Source of the DNA: Trematomus loennbergii
Taxonomy: Eukaryota > Chordata > Actinopteri > Perciformes > Nototheniidae
Direction: 5' to 3'
Assembly: GCA_012861695.1 (NCBI GenBank)
Contig: JAAOOA010000086.1
Span: 23,449,403 to 23,513,402, forward strand
DNA: 64,000 nucleotides
Every line of letters starts with the position of its first letter. Positions within the stretch are counted from its first letter, which is position 1. The notes under the pieces are model-generated. The model did no database searches. It had not been told where the DNA came from and saw nothing but the letters and a program-made list of their open reading frames with translations. Positions 38,738 through 51,812 of the stretch are shown here, piece after piece. The position numbers and the translations under genes were made by a program.

Positions 38738-40379
38738 CCTCCAAAGAGCATTTTCAGATGAGATTTGGCTGTCAGCCAGTGGAAGATATTAAAGATATTA
38801 TAATGTATTACCTGCCGGCCCGGTTTGAACTCAGATTTTACTTTCAGATAGTAATCAAATAAAAATAAAGAAATTATGACTTGAGCCCCAGTAAAAAGAA
38901 GTGGATATATTGTATATTGGAAATAAAGTAAATGGAACGATGATATGAGGGAGGAACAGTCAAAAAGAATATCATTGGGAAATAATGAGAAATTGCACAC
39001 ACAGACTCATAAGGTGAAAGATACGAGCAGTTGCAGCAGGTAAAGAGATATGGTTTCTCTTCCCGAAAAACATCTTGATGATTATTCCCTCCTTGTCTTT
39101 ACTGCCCCGAAACTGTCTCTGTCCTCTATTTGCGGGACAGGTGCTGGGTTAGTGTTTTTTAATGAGCTAAGGAAGACTTCTTATTTGTTCCGGTTCCTTT
39201 TATTAGACAGGCAAATCCCAGTATTAGCAAACATTGCATTGGGTCTCTAGAAACATTTGTGTTTTTGGCCACTTCAACAGTAAATGCTCACACACTTTCA
39301 AAATGCGTCGGCTAACGGTTAACTGCTTTACACTTCATTCTTTAATACAATGGATTATACTCTTATTGAACACTGTTTAAGTCGAAAGGGTTTCACTTTG
39401 TTTTTATGGATCACAATGCCGGAACTAATTCCTTCTGATAGGCTTAGGATAACAGCTACTTATGCAAAGAGCACATTCCTCTAACTATAATACTTACTCT
39501 AACCACATATTATACATTGTTCATAGATGGTTGTCCTTTATTGCCAAAGTGTTATTGCTTTATGGCTCTTGACAGACACAGGTCTTTTAGAACTAGGGGC
39601 CATATGTATATAAGCTATATCTCATTAAAATGACGTTTTCTGCCATTACACTGATGAATCAAATCCCCAGCAACAAAGCATGCCAAGAGGAAACCAAAAG
39701 AAGGGTGTCATTTACTGACAACACACAAAAAGGATCCATCACACCCATTTTGATCACAACCATAACTGACATTTATGAATCATTATGTACTCGGGATGAG
39801 AGCACAATCTGTTCCTGCGAATGAAGGCTACAAATCTGTTTAATGTGAGCTCCTTTTAAACTGCGCTTATGAGAGGGTGTCAATCAAAGTTCCGATCAAG
39901 GAATGGGGATGCGTTTGTCGGCCCATCAGAGCTCAGACTTGATTGGGTTCATGCTTCAGTCGTGTCATCAGTTCCCTTAGAGGACCCTCAGATGAGTTGG
40001 ATGGAAATGAGACAGGGAGGATGAGTGCCAACAAAAGATGGGAAATGTAAAATGGATAAGTGGGAAGAAAAAACCCCAAGTCTCTTTCAGCATTACGCCT
40101 CCAGAATTGGAGAACATTTAAAGGCTTCTTATAAAATACATGACGATTGAAACCACATACTGGAACTGAGTCACACGGTAAATACAAATGGAAAGTTAAG
40201 CAGCACGAGGCGATATTGAGGAGAAGGTTTTGTGACAGGGCTGGGGGAGTAGAGAGAAAGAAACAATGGTTATATTCAGCAGTTGAATAGTCAAACTAGT
40301 TAAGATATTATTATTGAATTGTCAATGTAAAGGTTGATTTGCTTAAGTTTACACGTGATATAAGTGGATGTTTTAACCA
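38738..40379. other. Unique non-coding DNA
   Basis: No gene or repeat recognised. Confidence 0.55.
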
Positions 40380-41060
40380 TGTATTCATTCATTTGAGCTT
40401 AAACTGATAAGGCTAACTATTTCAACTGAATATCAAATGCTTTCAGCAAGTCAACTACTTAAGGTGCTTATATATATTATGTAATACCTTGTTAAATTCA
40501 ACATGTATTCTTTCTACTTTCTTGTTTATTTCTAGTCTTTGAATTGTTATTGCACAATGCCATGTCTTTTTATGCTGCTGCAACGCAAACATTTCCCAAA
40601 TTGGGATCAAAAGTACTATCTTATCTTATCTTATTGAAAGTTACATTTTAAATCCATTAGACCTCTTCCAATTAACTATTGCAGCTGATATCGTATATTT
40701 CAAACTTTTTCTTTGGCTAGTTAAATATTTCCACTGCTTACGCTAACTTTCTCAACTGTTCATCCATTACTCTAGACTAGCATAGAATAGCTAGCTAGCT
40801 GATAATAGCTTATGCTATTTCTGTTTTTCTTTTAATTTGTGATATTTAATTTGTGTTACTTCTAGCTAGTAAACCATTTCAACTCCCCGGTTTTACTTTT
40901 AGCCAACCGTTTCAATAGCTCAATTATCTATTCACTTGGGCAAGTCAACTATTTAAACTGGCTATCCAATACTTTAAGCCAGTTATCTTTTTCAGATGTA
41001 ATATGTTACTTTTGGCTAACCATTTCAACTTCCCTGCTTGCTTGCTAACAATTGTTCATA
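40380..41060 (+). repeat. Degenerate interspersed GCTAACYATTTCAACT-like repeat, with LINE tail inside
   Basis: Variants of GCTAACTATTTCAACT recur many times at irregular spacing (for example near 40412, 40717, 40867, 40903, 40949 and 41014), so the stretch looks like an old decayed minisatellite. Within it, at about 40530-40645, ATTTCCCAAATTGGGATCAA followed by CTTATCTTATCTTAT resembles a fish LINE 3' tail. Confidence 0.5.
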
Positions 41061-42770
41061 AACTCTCAATTGCAAGAACCAGTGTTGATGTCGAGCAAAG
41101 TATTCAGGTTGATAGGCAACTCTTTTTTTGTCCAAAAGACAATAATCAATTAAGTATTTACATCTAATCAATGTAAGGTCCTGTCAGCTGCATTAGTAGC
41201 CTACAGTTCCCCCATGTGTGGCAGACTCAAAAACATAGTGTTACCCAAAGGACAATTGTTCACCAGCTGACGTTTGAAGACAGTGAGAGACAGACAGAAA
41301 GACATGTGTATGTGTTTGCAAGCTCAAGGACTTAAAAGAGTTTCAAAACCACGCACAGAAAACTACATTTTCAAAGACAGCCAGCTTGTTACCATAGCAG
41401 CCGGTCTGAAAGATGTTTTTTGACAAACCTCTAATGTAAGAAGGCTTCAGAAGGGAAACACCGCCTTTAGTGTGTGTGCAGCAGGATAACATCTAGTAAG
41501 GGAGTGACACAGCTAAGAGTAATAGGAATGGACAGCTATACACAGAGGTACGTGTGTGAAGACATGAGTACAGGAAAGGCTTTAGATGTTGATACAAGAG
41601 CAAACACAAAGGCACCACACATCCCTACTTTCGCTCACACTGTTGGCCTCCTGGCTGAGTCACGAATTAATGGCTGAGATGAGCGTGTTTATGTGTGTGC
41701 TCAGTATACTGTGATGGGACCCGCTGTACTAACTAAAGTACTGTGGCTCCTCATATTTTCCTTCAACTAAGGACCTTAGCGAGCACAAAGGCATCAAAAC
41801 ACAATTGAAGAAGCTGAAGCAGGCGGTAAAAAACTGAAGAGAAAGAGGGAGAACAAAGACATCTGGACAGAGATGCGACAAAACTGACCTCCCGGGGTCA
41901 CAACAAAAAGAAAACAGATTCATATGCTCTGCTTCCAGATAATAATAAACCTTCCGCCACACGGAGAGAGACCGATCGAGGTGAAGGAAGGTTTAACTCT
42001 CATTGGAAATGCAAACAAATGTGACACTCTTCAGCTTTAAGTATATGGAAAAGGAATGCATGGAAGTGACAGCACAGATAGGAAAGAACGGAGGCGAACA
42101 TGGACACCTGTGAGAGATATGTGTCTCTGACAGGCCTCCAAGAAAACCTTGGAAAATATTTTTAAGACATCTGGACCTGGTATCTTATTGGCCAAATGAG
42201 GTGTTAACGGCGGACGTGAAGGAGAAGGAGATGGAGGAGTTACATCGCATCAGGAGCAAGTCCAGTAAGCTTGGGTTGGCTTCCAGTAAGCGTGCTACAC
42301 TGATGGATCTGCTAACACCTTATTGCAGTGCAGCATGGCGAAGCCCTCTCATGATCTTACTCCCCCTCTGCTAATCTATCTATCTCACAGAGACGAGAGA
42401 GAGCCTGTGGATGTATCGCCTTCCAATCATCCCATCACGGCTAACCGCAGTCAGTACCGAGGGAAAGGAAAGAAAAGAAGAAGTGTGAGAGGGAGAAATA
42501 GGTATCGATTTAATCAGATATACTGTACGGCTGTGAGCAGGTTTGTTCGTGCTCAGCAGCTTAACACCCTCAAATAGAGCGCGAGAAGAAGAGAGTTGGT
42601 GTGGTCGGAGTGTTTGTAACACAGAAAAAGAATGAGGAGATGTCGCAGGGGTGATGGCTGCTAACAGAGAAAATGTGAAGCAGGGAAAGCCTTTTAGAAA
42701 CGTGTACTCAAAGGATGTGACGTTGTGCATTGTGATCACTTCACTGTGGCGACACACGCCGTTATCAGCA
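41061..42770. other. Unique non-coding DNA
   Basis: No gene recognised. A short run of ATCT units lies at about 42374-42386. Confidence 0.5.
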
Positions 42771-42778
42771 GTCTGCGC

Positions 42779-43329
42779 CAGAGATGGGAAGTAATGGAGT
42801 ACAAATACTTTGTTACTGTACTTAAGTACATTTTTCTGGTATCAGTACTTTACCCCACTACTTATTTACGACTTTTTACTTTGACTTCTTACATTTTGAA
42901 CACAAATACCTGTACTTTCTACTTCTTACATTTTCCAAACAGGCTGGTTACTTTAGTTTGAATGGTGTTTGGTGGCGTGATCATTATTATTTAGAGTCAT
43001 TGCGTGCTATTGATTTCCATCACTTCCTGGTCTTCTCTAAAGAAGAGGGACCAATAAAAACGTTGTCATGTTGCCGCTGTTCAGCATGGAAACATTCATT
43101 AGCTAACAATGACATTATTGTTCTATTAATATAAAGGGAGGTCAGGTACTCTTTAAAACAGCTGCTAGTTATGGGTACTTTTTACTTAAGTACATTTCGA
43201 AGCCCATACTTCTTTACTTTTACTTGAGTAAAGAAGTTTAGTCAGTACTTCTACTTTTACCAGAGGATATTTAAACACGAGTATCTGTACTTCTACTGAG
43301 TAAAGGATGTGTGTATTTTGCCATCTCTG
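42779..43329 (+). mobile_element. Non-autonomous hAT MITE with perfect target duplication
   Basis: The 551-bp element has inverted ends CAGAGATGG (9 of 9 matching), flanked by perfect 8-bp duplications GTCTGCGC at 42771-42778 and 43330-43337. TACTTAAGTAC-type palindromes and runs of TACTT/AAGTA occur in both halves, so the single strand could fold extensively. No transposase frame is present. Target length and CAG start fit hAT. The family looks like a common fish repeat, but I cannot name it. Confidence 0.88.
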
Positions 43330-43337
43330 GTCTGCGC

Positions 43338-43672
43338 TCTCCATGTGTCCTTTTAGTTTATTAGATATTTGCCATCATTTATTTTGGTCATGATCACATT
43401 GTCTTTACAACTTTGGACACGGCAACATACATTTTCCAACGGGGCAAGTAACATTCAGAATGAGAACGTTTGTAAACAAGTGAAACTATAAAATATCTCT
43501 TGCCTCAGTTTTGTTCTTCAAATAATTGTATTTAAATGCTTTTGTAGTCCTTATCATTGTTGCTGACGTCTTATAACAGCAATAACCTCTGTGAATGCAA
43601 TCTAATTAGAAGTAGGAATAATACCACTACTATTACTATTATCCTTTAATTAAAGTTATTATATGTGATAGG
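43338..43672. other. Unique non-coding DNA
   Basis: AT-rich. No feature recognised. Confidence 0.5.
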
Positions 43673-43692
43673 CTACTGTGTGTGTCTGTCAA

Positions 43693-43730
43693 TGTGTGTG
43701 TGTGAGTGTGTGTGTGTGTGGTATGTGTGT

Positions 43731-43823
<93 letters not shown>
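43693..43823 (+). repeat. (TG)n microsatellite
   Basis: About 130 bp of TG with GA and TA variants in the first 45 bp and a GG phase break at 43785-43786. Confidence 0.97.
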
Positions 43824-43825
<2 letters not shown>

Positions 43826-43998
43826 GAGCTGTCTCACCTGTGGCCAAATGACAGCCACATGACTGGTTGTAATTGCTTGCTTCACTCAGCCCAGTGAGGG
43901 GTTAATAATGCCAGTAGCCTCTTATATATTTGCCACCTTCTGCTGTCCAGCTCTGACAGTAGCTCTCACACAAGTTGGCCCTTCAAAACACACAGTGT

Positions 43999-44020
43999 AC
44001 ACACACACACACACACACAC
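43999..44020 (+). repeat. (AC)n microsatellite
   Basis: Eleven perfect AC units about 180 bp downstream of the TG array, in opposite repeat sense. Confidence 0.95.
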
Positions 44021-44737
44021 TGGTAAATATAATCATGTAACTGTGAAGCAGATAGATATAGGTTACAGTTGAGAAAGAGGCAGAGAAAGTCCTATCATTT
44101 CACTGCCAGGCGCTTACACACACGCTCACGTAGGCAAATCCACAGTGAGAACCACACACCGAAACACACGCTCCTATATGCACTCTGTGATTCATGTGAT
44201 CAGACCTGCACTCTCATTCGCTCGATAGGTATTTACAGCCATTTAACCTTGCCTTGAGGGAGAACAGACCACATATTGAGTACAGTGCAGTGAAGTCAGT
44301 CCTCAGCAGATTCCACAGCACATATCCACAGCTTTAGCAGGGTGTGTCTGCACACTTCCTCCAATGTCTCCATATCTCTATAGCGTGAGAACGTCCTATA
44401 GGTTTAGTGCTTCACAGGTTAATCTTCCAGTAGGAGGTCATTAATAGCGACTCATATTTCCTATATTTGCCATATCATAAAAAGCCTAAAAAGCCTTAAT
44501 GGATGGCCCAAGCATTGGGATGACTTTGGTAATAGATTTAGTGGAGGAAAGAGCCCCATAAGCTACATTCTCATCCCATCTTAAGCTGTACAGGATTTAA
44601 ACCACATTTATAAAAGGGTTTAACACACCATCAGCCACTATAATTCACCCATAATCATACTGGCCCTATATGTGTCGAGAAAGTATAACGTGTCTCAGTT
44701 GAGATGAGATACTTGATGATAATATCACTTTAGCGAA
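44021..44737. other. Unique non-coding DNA
   Basis: No feature recognised. Confidence 0.5.
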
Positions 44738-44860
44738 TATCAAATCAAATCAAATCAAATCAGGTTTTATTTATAAAGCACATTTAAAGCGATTTTTGGT
44801 CGAGCCAAAGTGCTGTACATGTAATAAAACACATTACTACAAAACACAATAAACTAATAT
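44738..44860 (-). mobile_element. L2 LINE 3' tail, reverse orientation
   Basis: Begins with about four AAATC units. TTTATTTATAAAGCACATTT and GGTCGAGCCAAAGTGCTGTAC then follow, nearly identical to the tail at 26648-26760. It is a short 5'-truncated copy of that subfamily. Confidence 0.85.
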
Positions 44861-47248
44861 ATACTAGACTGTGTGATATTAATTTATTTGCAAATCAAGC
44901 ATCTCAGAAAGGTGAAATATTAAATGACCCTCCATCTTCAATATTCCCAACAGATGAACACTTTTGTGTGCAAGCAAATAACCCCTCGCTCCTAATTATA
45001 GAAAGCCTGGCTGCGTTTCAAATGTCATGAATGTGTTTTACAAGACGTGCAAGTTTAACAAAGCATCATTTAGCAAATGAGATCAGATCCAACGGGGACA
45101 CTCACAACAACGGGCATTTTAACAAGATACTTTGATGTTGAACATGCTGGGTGGAGAGTGAGTTCTGCTCCACTTCCAAAGGATACGTGCATGCAGAAAC
45201 CTTCTCCATTCAGAGACCCACTAACCCGGTTCCCAAGCGATTGTGAGAGATTGGCAGCATCTAATTACATTACGGGTTGCTATTCCACCAAGTACACTGT
45301 TCTGAATCTCTCGAGTCTCCAGCGTGCTAGATTTAGGATCACCAGCTAAATTGGGTCCGGGAGTAAGGTGCTGATGGTGTGGTGAGAGGAGATTGCTACG
45401 ATACTGGAACCGCAAGGGGAATTAAAACCCTGCCAGGCTGCAAGCAATAAAACCTATCAAAGCATCACCGGGGATTTTCTTCTTCACTAGAGCACATATA
45501 GAGAAACTCATGTGATACTAATGGCTGATTTTAATGTTCATGTGTAGTGACCGGCTGCAAGTGTACTAAAAAGCTCCATATGTATCTAAAAGAGATTATG
45601 TTTCAGATGATGCTGGTGAATCAGCTATACGTGAACATAAAGAGGGTAAAACGTGTAACTGTCAAGTTTAAAGTGGATCATACATTTAACATGGGAATAC
45701 TACTGTATGTTGAACTTGACGGAGCCGTCCTGTTTACTTTGTATCTTCTGTGCGTTTCGTTTCTACCCTGTCCTTTAAGATCACAGTCGTCATATTCACT
45801 TCATTGTCAGAATCAAAGGATTACACTAAGTGCCTCTGCGAGTCCCAACCAGCATGAGAAAAATGACATAGCAACAAAGAACTCCTCTGGAGAAAAGCAC
45901 AGCTCAGAAAGTATTCTTGGATTAGGGAATCTGCAGAGCTGTAATTGTCACAGGACAAGATTCCATGTGTCAGAATGTGTCATGCTGTGTATATGTACTA
46001 TGTGTTGCTACTTAGAGGGAACCATGGTGTGTGTGTTTGACTATGCACATAGCGCAAAGCTCAGGAGGGAAGCACTAAATCAACATAGAAAAAAGGGACA
46101 AGATGCAGGGAACATGCAGTTATTTTTGCTGCAGAGTTGGGCTCCTATGGACAGATTTAATCACTTCAGTATGTAAAGTCTGAGAATTTCTCGGTATAAT
46201 TAACACGGTTAACATCAGGGAGATGATGTAAAGCGAAATTTGATTAGTGTCAACAACTGCTACAGTACGCACTCTAGAGAAGGTGAATTGTATGTGTGTG
46301 TGCACATCAAATATCGTAAAAATACTTTGAGCAGTGGATAGCCACTGAGGATAACGGAGTAAAAGCAAACCTTGTAAAAGTTGAGCATCTTCTGGATTTG
46401 AAATGAAAAAGGAAGAAACGTATTACTGATTAAATTATAGTTATTTGATAAGAGAACCATTACTATGAGCTATGTTTCATGGTGGGGTTTTAAACGGATA
46501 CAATTCCAATCCTCCATACGCATGGAAACCTTTTACCTCTAATTGTGCCATCTGCTGCTGCTCGAAAAGATTCTTTATGATCCTGCATTGAGGCTTCACT
46601 GGAGATATGCATTAAAAGATCAGGGCATGGACACTCACCCTGTACTTTGTTATACTCCCAGAATAGCTTTGGATGTATGAGGTCTTGCAAGACCCCTAGG
46701 CATCTCATTTCAATTTGCTGAGGAACGGAGGATGATTAACAACTCATATTGCACTATGTGGCCTTTCTAGCTTCCAGTTAACACTCGGACAATATGGCGA
46801 GACAGTATGCCACGAAGCTTTAGCCTTACACTCGACCAAACAAACAATTCATTTTGGTGTTTTACAGCCTCTGTTTAGCGCAGACCAAACCACCTTCATG
46901 TCAGCAGAGCACACTCGCAGGAGTGGTTTCAGCACAGACCAGATATGATGAAACAAATCAGAGCTCCAGCTATCATATTGGTGCTATTACTTTCTATGAA
47001 CCATATGAGACACAAGGGGGGATGTCATTAAAGCTCAGTTTATCTGTCAGACCAATTGGTGAGAACACAACATGCTTTAACTTGGTCACAGAAATCCTGC
47101 TTGCCACACAACATTGCATGTGATCCACACAAACCAGATGATTCATACTAACACTATTGATAACTTTATACTTGTGAGATTCGCTACTGTTCATCTACAC
47201 ATGTTGACACTTTACTGACACTAGCCTAACCAAAGCTCTGCAACAACA
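44861..47248. other. Unique non-coding DNA
   Basis: No gene recognised. The longest open frame of the window (45547-46176, GTG start) is here but shows no domain, no exon signals and no composition change, so I do not call it. Confidence 0.5.
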
Positions 47249-48214
47249 CAGTACGTCCACACAGCAGCGTTAAAAAAATCTTGGAGGTGGGCGTATCTGA
47301 AGCTTGGGGATTTTTTGCGAGCAACGCGACCAACAACCAATCACATGAATCTCCCGCCCCCGACATACAAAGCAAAAAAGTAAACTGGATATAAACTCCC
47401 CAAACAGGCAAAAACCTACCACTGTCTCTGCCACCTCCCTCCATGCCTGGCTCCTCCGGTTTGTATCCCAGTAGGTAAATAGGGACTGGTCATAAAGCAC
47501 CGGGTGATTCCCTACTGCTAATTTCTCCTCCATTTTTGGGAATATGAGGAAATGACCTGCGGGTGTTTCTCAATCGCGAGTAAAGCTGCTTCAGAGCCAC
47601 TATTTCAAGCATACTACGTCATCGATGCCGCCGAAGTACTGTTCCAATCTCCAGCATACTTGGAAATCTACTGAGCCCGGCGTACTCCGTTTGGAGAAAT
47701 ATCGAGGCTGCACATGAGTAGACTCCGCGGTCTTAAAATCCCCACAATGCTTTGCGCACGGACCAATTTCCCCAAATCTGTGGCGGAAGATGTAAGGGGG
47801 GCCTCTCATATGACGCACACCTGCACACTTGCTAGCCTTCGTTTTCCGAATGCCAGGAAGTATTCTTGACTCGCTTCTGAAGCAAGATGCTCGGCAGACA
47901 TGTGCTACCAAGCAAGCGTACTCGCGATTGAGAAACACCCTGAATGTCTCTCCCAGCATGCACGCGGTTTGATTGGCTAGCGCTTGTACTGTCAGATTTG
48001 CATAAACGGGATTTGATTGGCTGATGCTTCCACCTCAGCTTCAAAGGTTGAACATTGCTCAACTTTTGAAGCCTGAGATGCCTGGAAATCTCCGTTTTGC
48101 TTCCCACAATGCAGTTCGGCAAAAAGTGAGGCAAAGTGACGTCACCCCATTCAAAGTGAATGGGCAGAAGCGGTGGAAGATTTTTTTAAAGCTGCAGCGT
48201 GTGGACGGGCCGTA
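47249..48214 (+). mobile_element. CpG-rich inverted-repeat DNA element (family unknown)
   Basis: The left end carries CGTCCACAC...GC and TTAAAAAAATCTT. The right end, reverse-complemented, carries CGTCCACACGCTGC and TTTAAAAAAATCTT, an imperfect TIR of roughly 35 bp. I see no clear target duplication. The stretch is much richer in CpG than its surroundings. It holds CCAAT-type boxes at 47337, 47972 and 48016 and a perfect CRE palindrome GTGACGTCAC at 48136-48145. It contains a second element at 47561-47940. Exact ends are uncertain. Confidence 0.65.
47561..47940 (+). mobile_element. MITE with perfect 22-bp TIRs nested in a CpG-rich element
   Basis: The first 22 bases (beginning GGGTGTTTCTCAATCGCGAG) are an exact reverse complement of the last 22. 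If the true ends are CAGGGTG-type (the right side reads CACCCTG), the flanks AATGACCT and AATGTCTC would be a decayed 8-bp duplication matching at 5 of 8 positions, as for hAT. It is 380 bp, non-coding and rich in CpG. The 119-codon minus-strand open frame across it is an artefact of the element. Confidence 0.78.
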
Positions 48215-51200
48215 AATTGGTGTTCCCACTTTAGAGATTTAAAAAATGGGGATATTTCTAATAAATGTTGAGCTACTCCTAACCTTCAGATGAACCTTTC
48301 TCATTAGCATTAATAGTGAGCGAAAATACAAAATGCTTGCAACATCTTCAAAGGATTAAGTAAATTGGGAGAGGCGCGTTTAGCATAGAAACCGTGCAAA
48401 ACATCGTAAAAATCTCACACAAATTGTGTAGTAGAACACAAGTGTCATACATCTACAGTAGACGTATGCTCAATTCATCCTAAAAGCATGTATTATTGCT
48501 GAAATGTTACCATTCTGCATAAACAGTCTCATGTTTGGGCAGGTATCCTAACGGTCTGTGCAAGTCTGAAGTGCTTTAAATAGTCATCTTTTGGGTAGAG
48601 TATTTCTTTACACTATATCATATTGGTCTCAACGTTTCTGTGTACACACATAAGCAGGACAGATAAACCATATTAATGAAGAACACACACTCGGGCCATT
48701 GAGGGAATGCCTTCATGCAGTATGAGACTAGGGCATTACTTCAAAAAGGGCCCAGTGGCCTCTCTCTCCAAGTTTAATTACAGTTTTGGCCTCTGCAACC
48801 CTCTCATTTCATTTACCTGTCTAATTGCTGTGATGCTAGCAGGAGGCCGCATGATGACACAGCCTCTGCTCTGGTCGTGTTGTTAGTGTGGAGACGGTCA
48901 ATTACACAAGGCATCTGTGAAGGGACCGCAGTCCCGCTGTGAAAGACTCATATTCCTCTATGGTACTCCATGCAAATCAGAGTCATGTTATTAACTGCAG
49001 TAACTCATTTCTAGACATTTAAAGTTGCAAGCCCGACTTTCATTGCAGAGGTTTTTCTTTTTTTCAATATGCTCAGTTTCCCTTGAGAAGGTAAATAATG
49101 AACACTGCAGCCACAAAGGACTATATCCATAATAGTCTCATGAATGCATGTGCTTTAATTAAAGATTACTTCTTAAAAGTTTTAATACCTTTACCTGCGA
49201 CGACCATTCCCATTAAACTTTCCGGACTCGCTTCGGAAAAAGAACCAATGGTTTTGAACACTAAGCCTATTATATGTAAAGCCTGCTATTGTTATTAAAA
49301 AGACACCAAAGCAAATCAAACTTGACCGATAAGGACACCATAACACCACCCCATCACACTTAATCCCATGGTTTGTGAGCCGAGTGGAAGAGTAGCGGTT
49401 TCTCCCAGATCAAAATAAACTATTTTTTCCCCTTCCCTGCTGCTGTTGGATTTATATTTGCTGCTCTCCACCTTCTCTCCACCCGTGCTGGGAGAAAACC
49501 TGCTTACGTCCGGCTCCATAGCAAATGTGATGAATGCTGCCCTTTACTTGTGTTATACAGCATATAGTGGAATTTAAAAGGTGGCGTAAAATCATTATTT
49601 GTATATAAAGATCTAAGCATCTAGGCCCAGATTTGCTGCTACAACTGAGACAAAGATGTGTCAGGCACATTTTCCCAGCTTCCCCATGCTATGAAGAAGC
49701 CTGTGAATCCACTTGAGAGACAGCGACAAAAGATGATGGTCCAAAGGGAGACACAAGAGAACAACGAAAGCTCTTGGTACGTTGTTAAATCGGTCCATCT
49801 GAACTGTCACAAAACCCCAAAAGGCAGTCACAAAATCCACAGTTTGTGTTTTTAAAGCCAACATCTGTCCTGCCATGAACAATAGGGACACATACACTTG
49901 ATGTTGGTTGCCAAGAGAGACAGACTGCAAATGCACTAAAAGGGAGCAACAGAAAAAACCCAAAACCACAACTCTCCAGAAAGCTCCTCCACACATCACA
50001 CCACTGCCTGTCTGCAACAGCCTGCATGCTCCAGGCCACTTGCATGAGTTGAAATGTTGGAGTGAAGTGAATGGAAAATGGAACTAGAAATGTGATATTT
50101 CATATATCTAAGTGCACAATTTAGCTGCACTTCTGAAGCCTTCCTCCCAGGCTGTGTCAATGTTCAACTAGATCTACCAATCTAACAGGTTGTGTTGTTG
50201 GAGTGTACCAATCCTGACAATAGAGATGGATTTGTACCGAGCCTTAAAAGGTCATTCAGCCATGGGGGTTTTGTGGAAACAAAGAATGCATGGGTCAAGT
50301 ACACTAAATTGTGATAAATAGTCCATTTAACAACCTTGACTCAATACAACATCTGCCAAATAAGTCCAAAGCTGGTTTAAATCTCTTTAGGAAATATCTT
50401 AAGTTGAGTGCAAAGCTATTTTCTAAACCTTGTTTTGATTAAAAATCTTTCTTGAGTGATGACAACTTCAAGATAAAAATATGACAAATATGGGGGGTAT
50501 GGAGTTAAAAATAAATGAACTAACCAGCTCTCACACTGCTCACAATTTCTCATTGAGTTTATGGGCTCTAGGCTATATTAGTTTGCTACTAACTTAAAAC
50601 ATATCCAAATCCCAAACTTAAATGTCAGCTGAATTGTGGGAAATGTAGGCGGAAGGCTGTGACAGGGAAGAAGAATGTGGAGATTATAAAAAAACAATAT
50701 TGCTGGTTGAGTTGCATACATTTTAGTCAATTGTTAGTTTCACCATGTTAGAGTGCAGTTCTAAATTGGTGCAGTAATCTGGATGCTGACAATTGTTTTT
50801 CTTTCCACACTTCCTACTTCAAGTCTCCTTTACTGAGTCCATTTAACAGTAATCGAGAACTACTTCATTAATAGATGCAGACTTGTATTCACTGTGGAGA
50901 GCAACATTAGCATGCAACTTTCTTAGCACAGTCTAAAGCTATTACAGTAAGACCTCTGACCGTCTCTATTTACTATTCACCTTTTTTTTCTCCCTCTGTA
51001 ACAACAGAATTTATAAATGAGACGTTGAAGAATGCATATTGGCCTCAGAGTGCAAACAAACACATGGACTCACACCGAGAAACACAAGCACAATCAATCT
51101 CCATTAATCACAAGCCCACAGTTTTGATCATGTACAGAAAACAAGATTATACAGTATGCACCACAGGGATTTAGATAATTGTCTCCATGGCAACTCCGCA

Positions 51201-51760
51201 CTGTCAAATGTCCACACCTGCCAAACTGTGATTCTACCCAGCATGCCTCTGGGCTGGAAATCCACCTGTCCACTTCGTTTCATCATAAAAATACACAAGC
51301 TGTAGTTTTGACAAGCCACTGGACCTGAGGAGGGTGTACCCACTCTCACACACACACACGCACACACACGCTCACTCTCACACACACAACACATCTGAGG
51401 CATGGATAATTGCACATGCATCAATGTACACACAGACTTGCCCGGAACTAATGAAACATGAAAACTGGCAGCACGTAAAATTCACAGCATTCTCCTGAAA
51501 GCCTGGCAGATTTTTTTGTCTCAACCTTTATTCAAACAGGCGAGCAAAGCATATTCTAGTGTCCAGCAGGGTGAGACTCTTCTGGTTACAAAAACAATGG
51601 CAGATTGTGAAGAAGTTTATAAGACAATGACCCTACTTCTCACTTGATGTATTAGCTTGCTAGTTGCAAGTCTTTTTTTAAAACAACATGTGGTCCTTGT
51701 ATGTTGAAAGTTAGGGTTGCATTCAAAATAATTAAGCGTATCATTTACATTGTGTTTGAC
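48215..51760. other. Unique non-coding DNA
   Basis: About 3.5 kb without a recognised gene or transposon. An imperfect CA-rich stretch lies at about 51347-51389. Confidence 0.55.
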
Positions 51761-51812
51761 AGGTCATTGTGGCGCAGTGCTAGTAGCAAAACGTAAGGTT
51801 TCAAAGTCCATT
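51761..51812 (+). repeat. Possible SINE head (tRNA-like A and B boxes)
   Basis: TGGCGCAGTGC at 51770-51780 resembles the A box of the SINE at 19635. GGTTTCAAAGTCC at 51797-51809 resembles a B box. The SINE core and tail are not evident downstream, so it is either a lone 5' fragment or chance. Confidence 0.35.

Noticed and set aside
45547..46176. 209-codon plus-strand open frame, the longest in the window
   Set aside because: It starts with GTG, shows no recognisable domain or composition shift, and lacks promoter or splice context. One frame of this length is plausible by chance in 64 kb of AT-rich DNA.
47600..47959. 119-codon minus-strand frame in the CpG-rich element
   Set aside because: It lies across the inner MITE with perfect TIRs, and the GC-rich composition removes stop codons.
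51761..51812. tRNA gene
   Set aside because: A and B boxes are approximate and acceptor-stem pairing is not visible. A SINE fragment or chance fits better.
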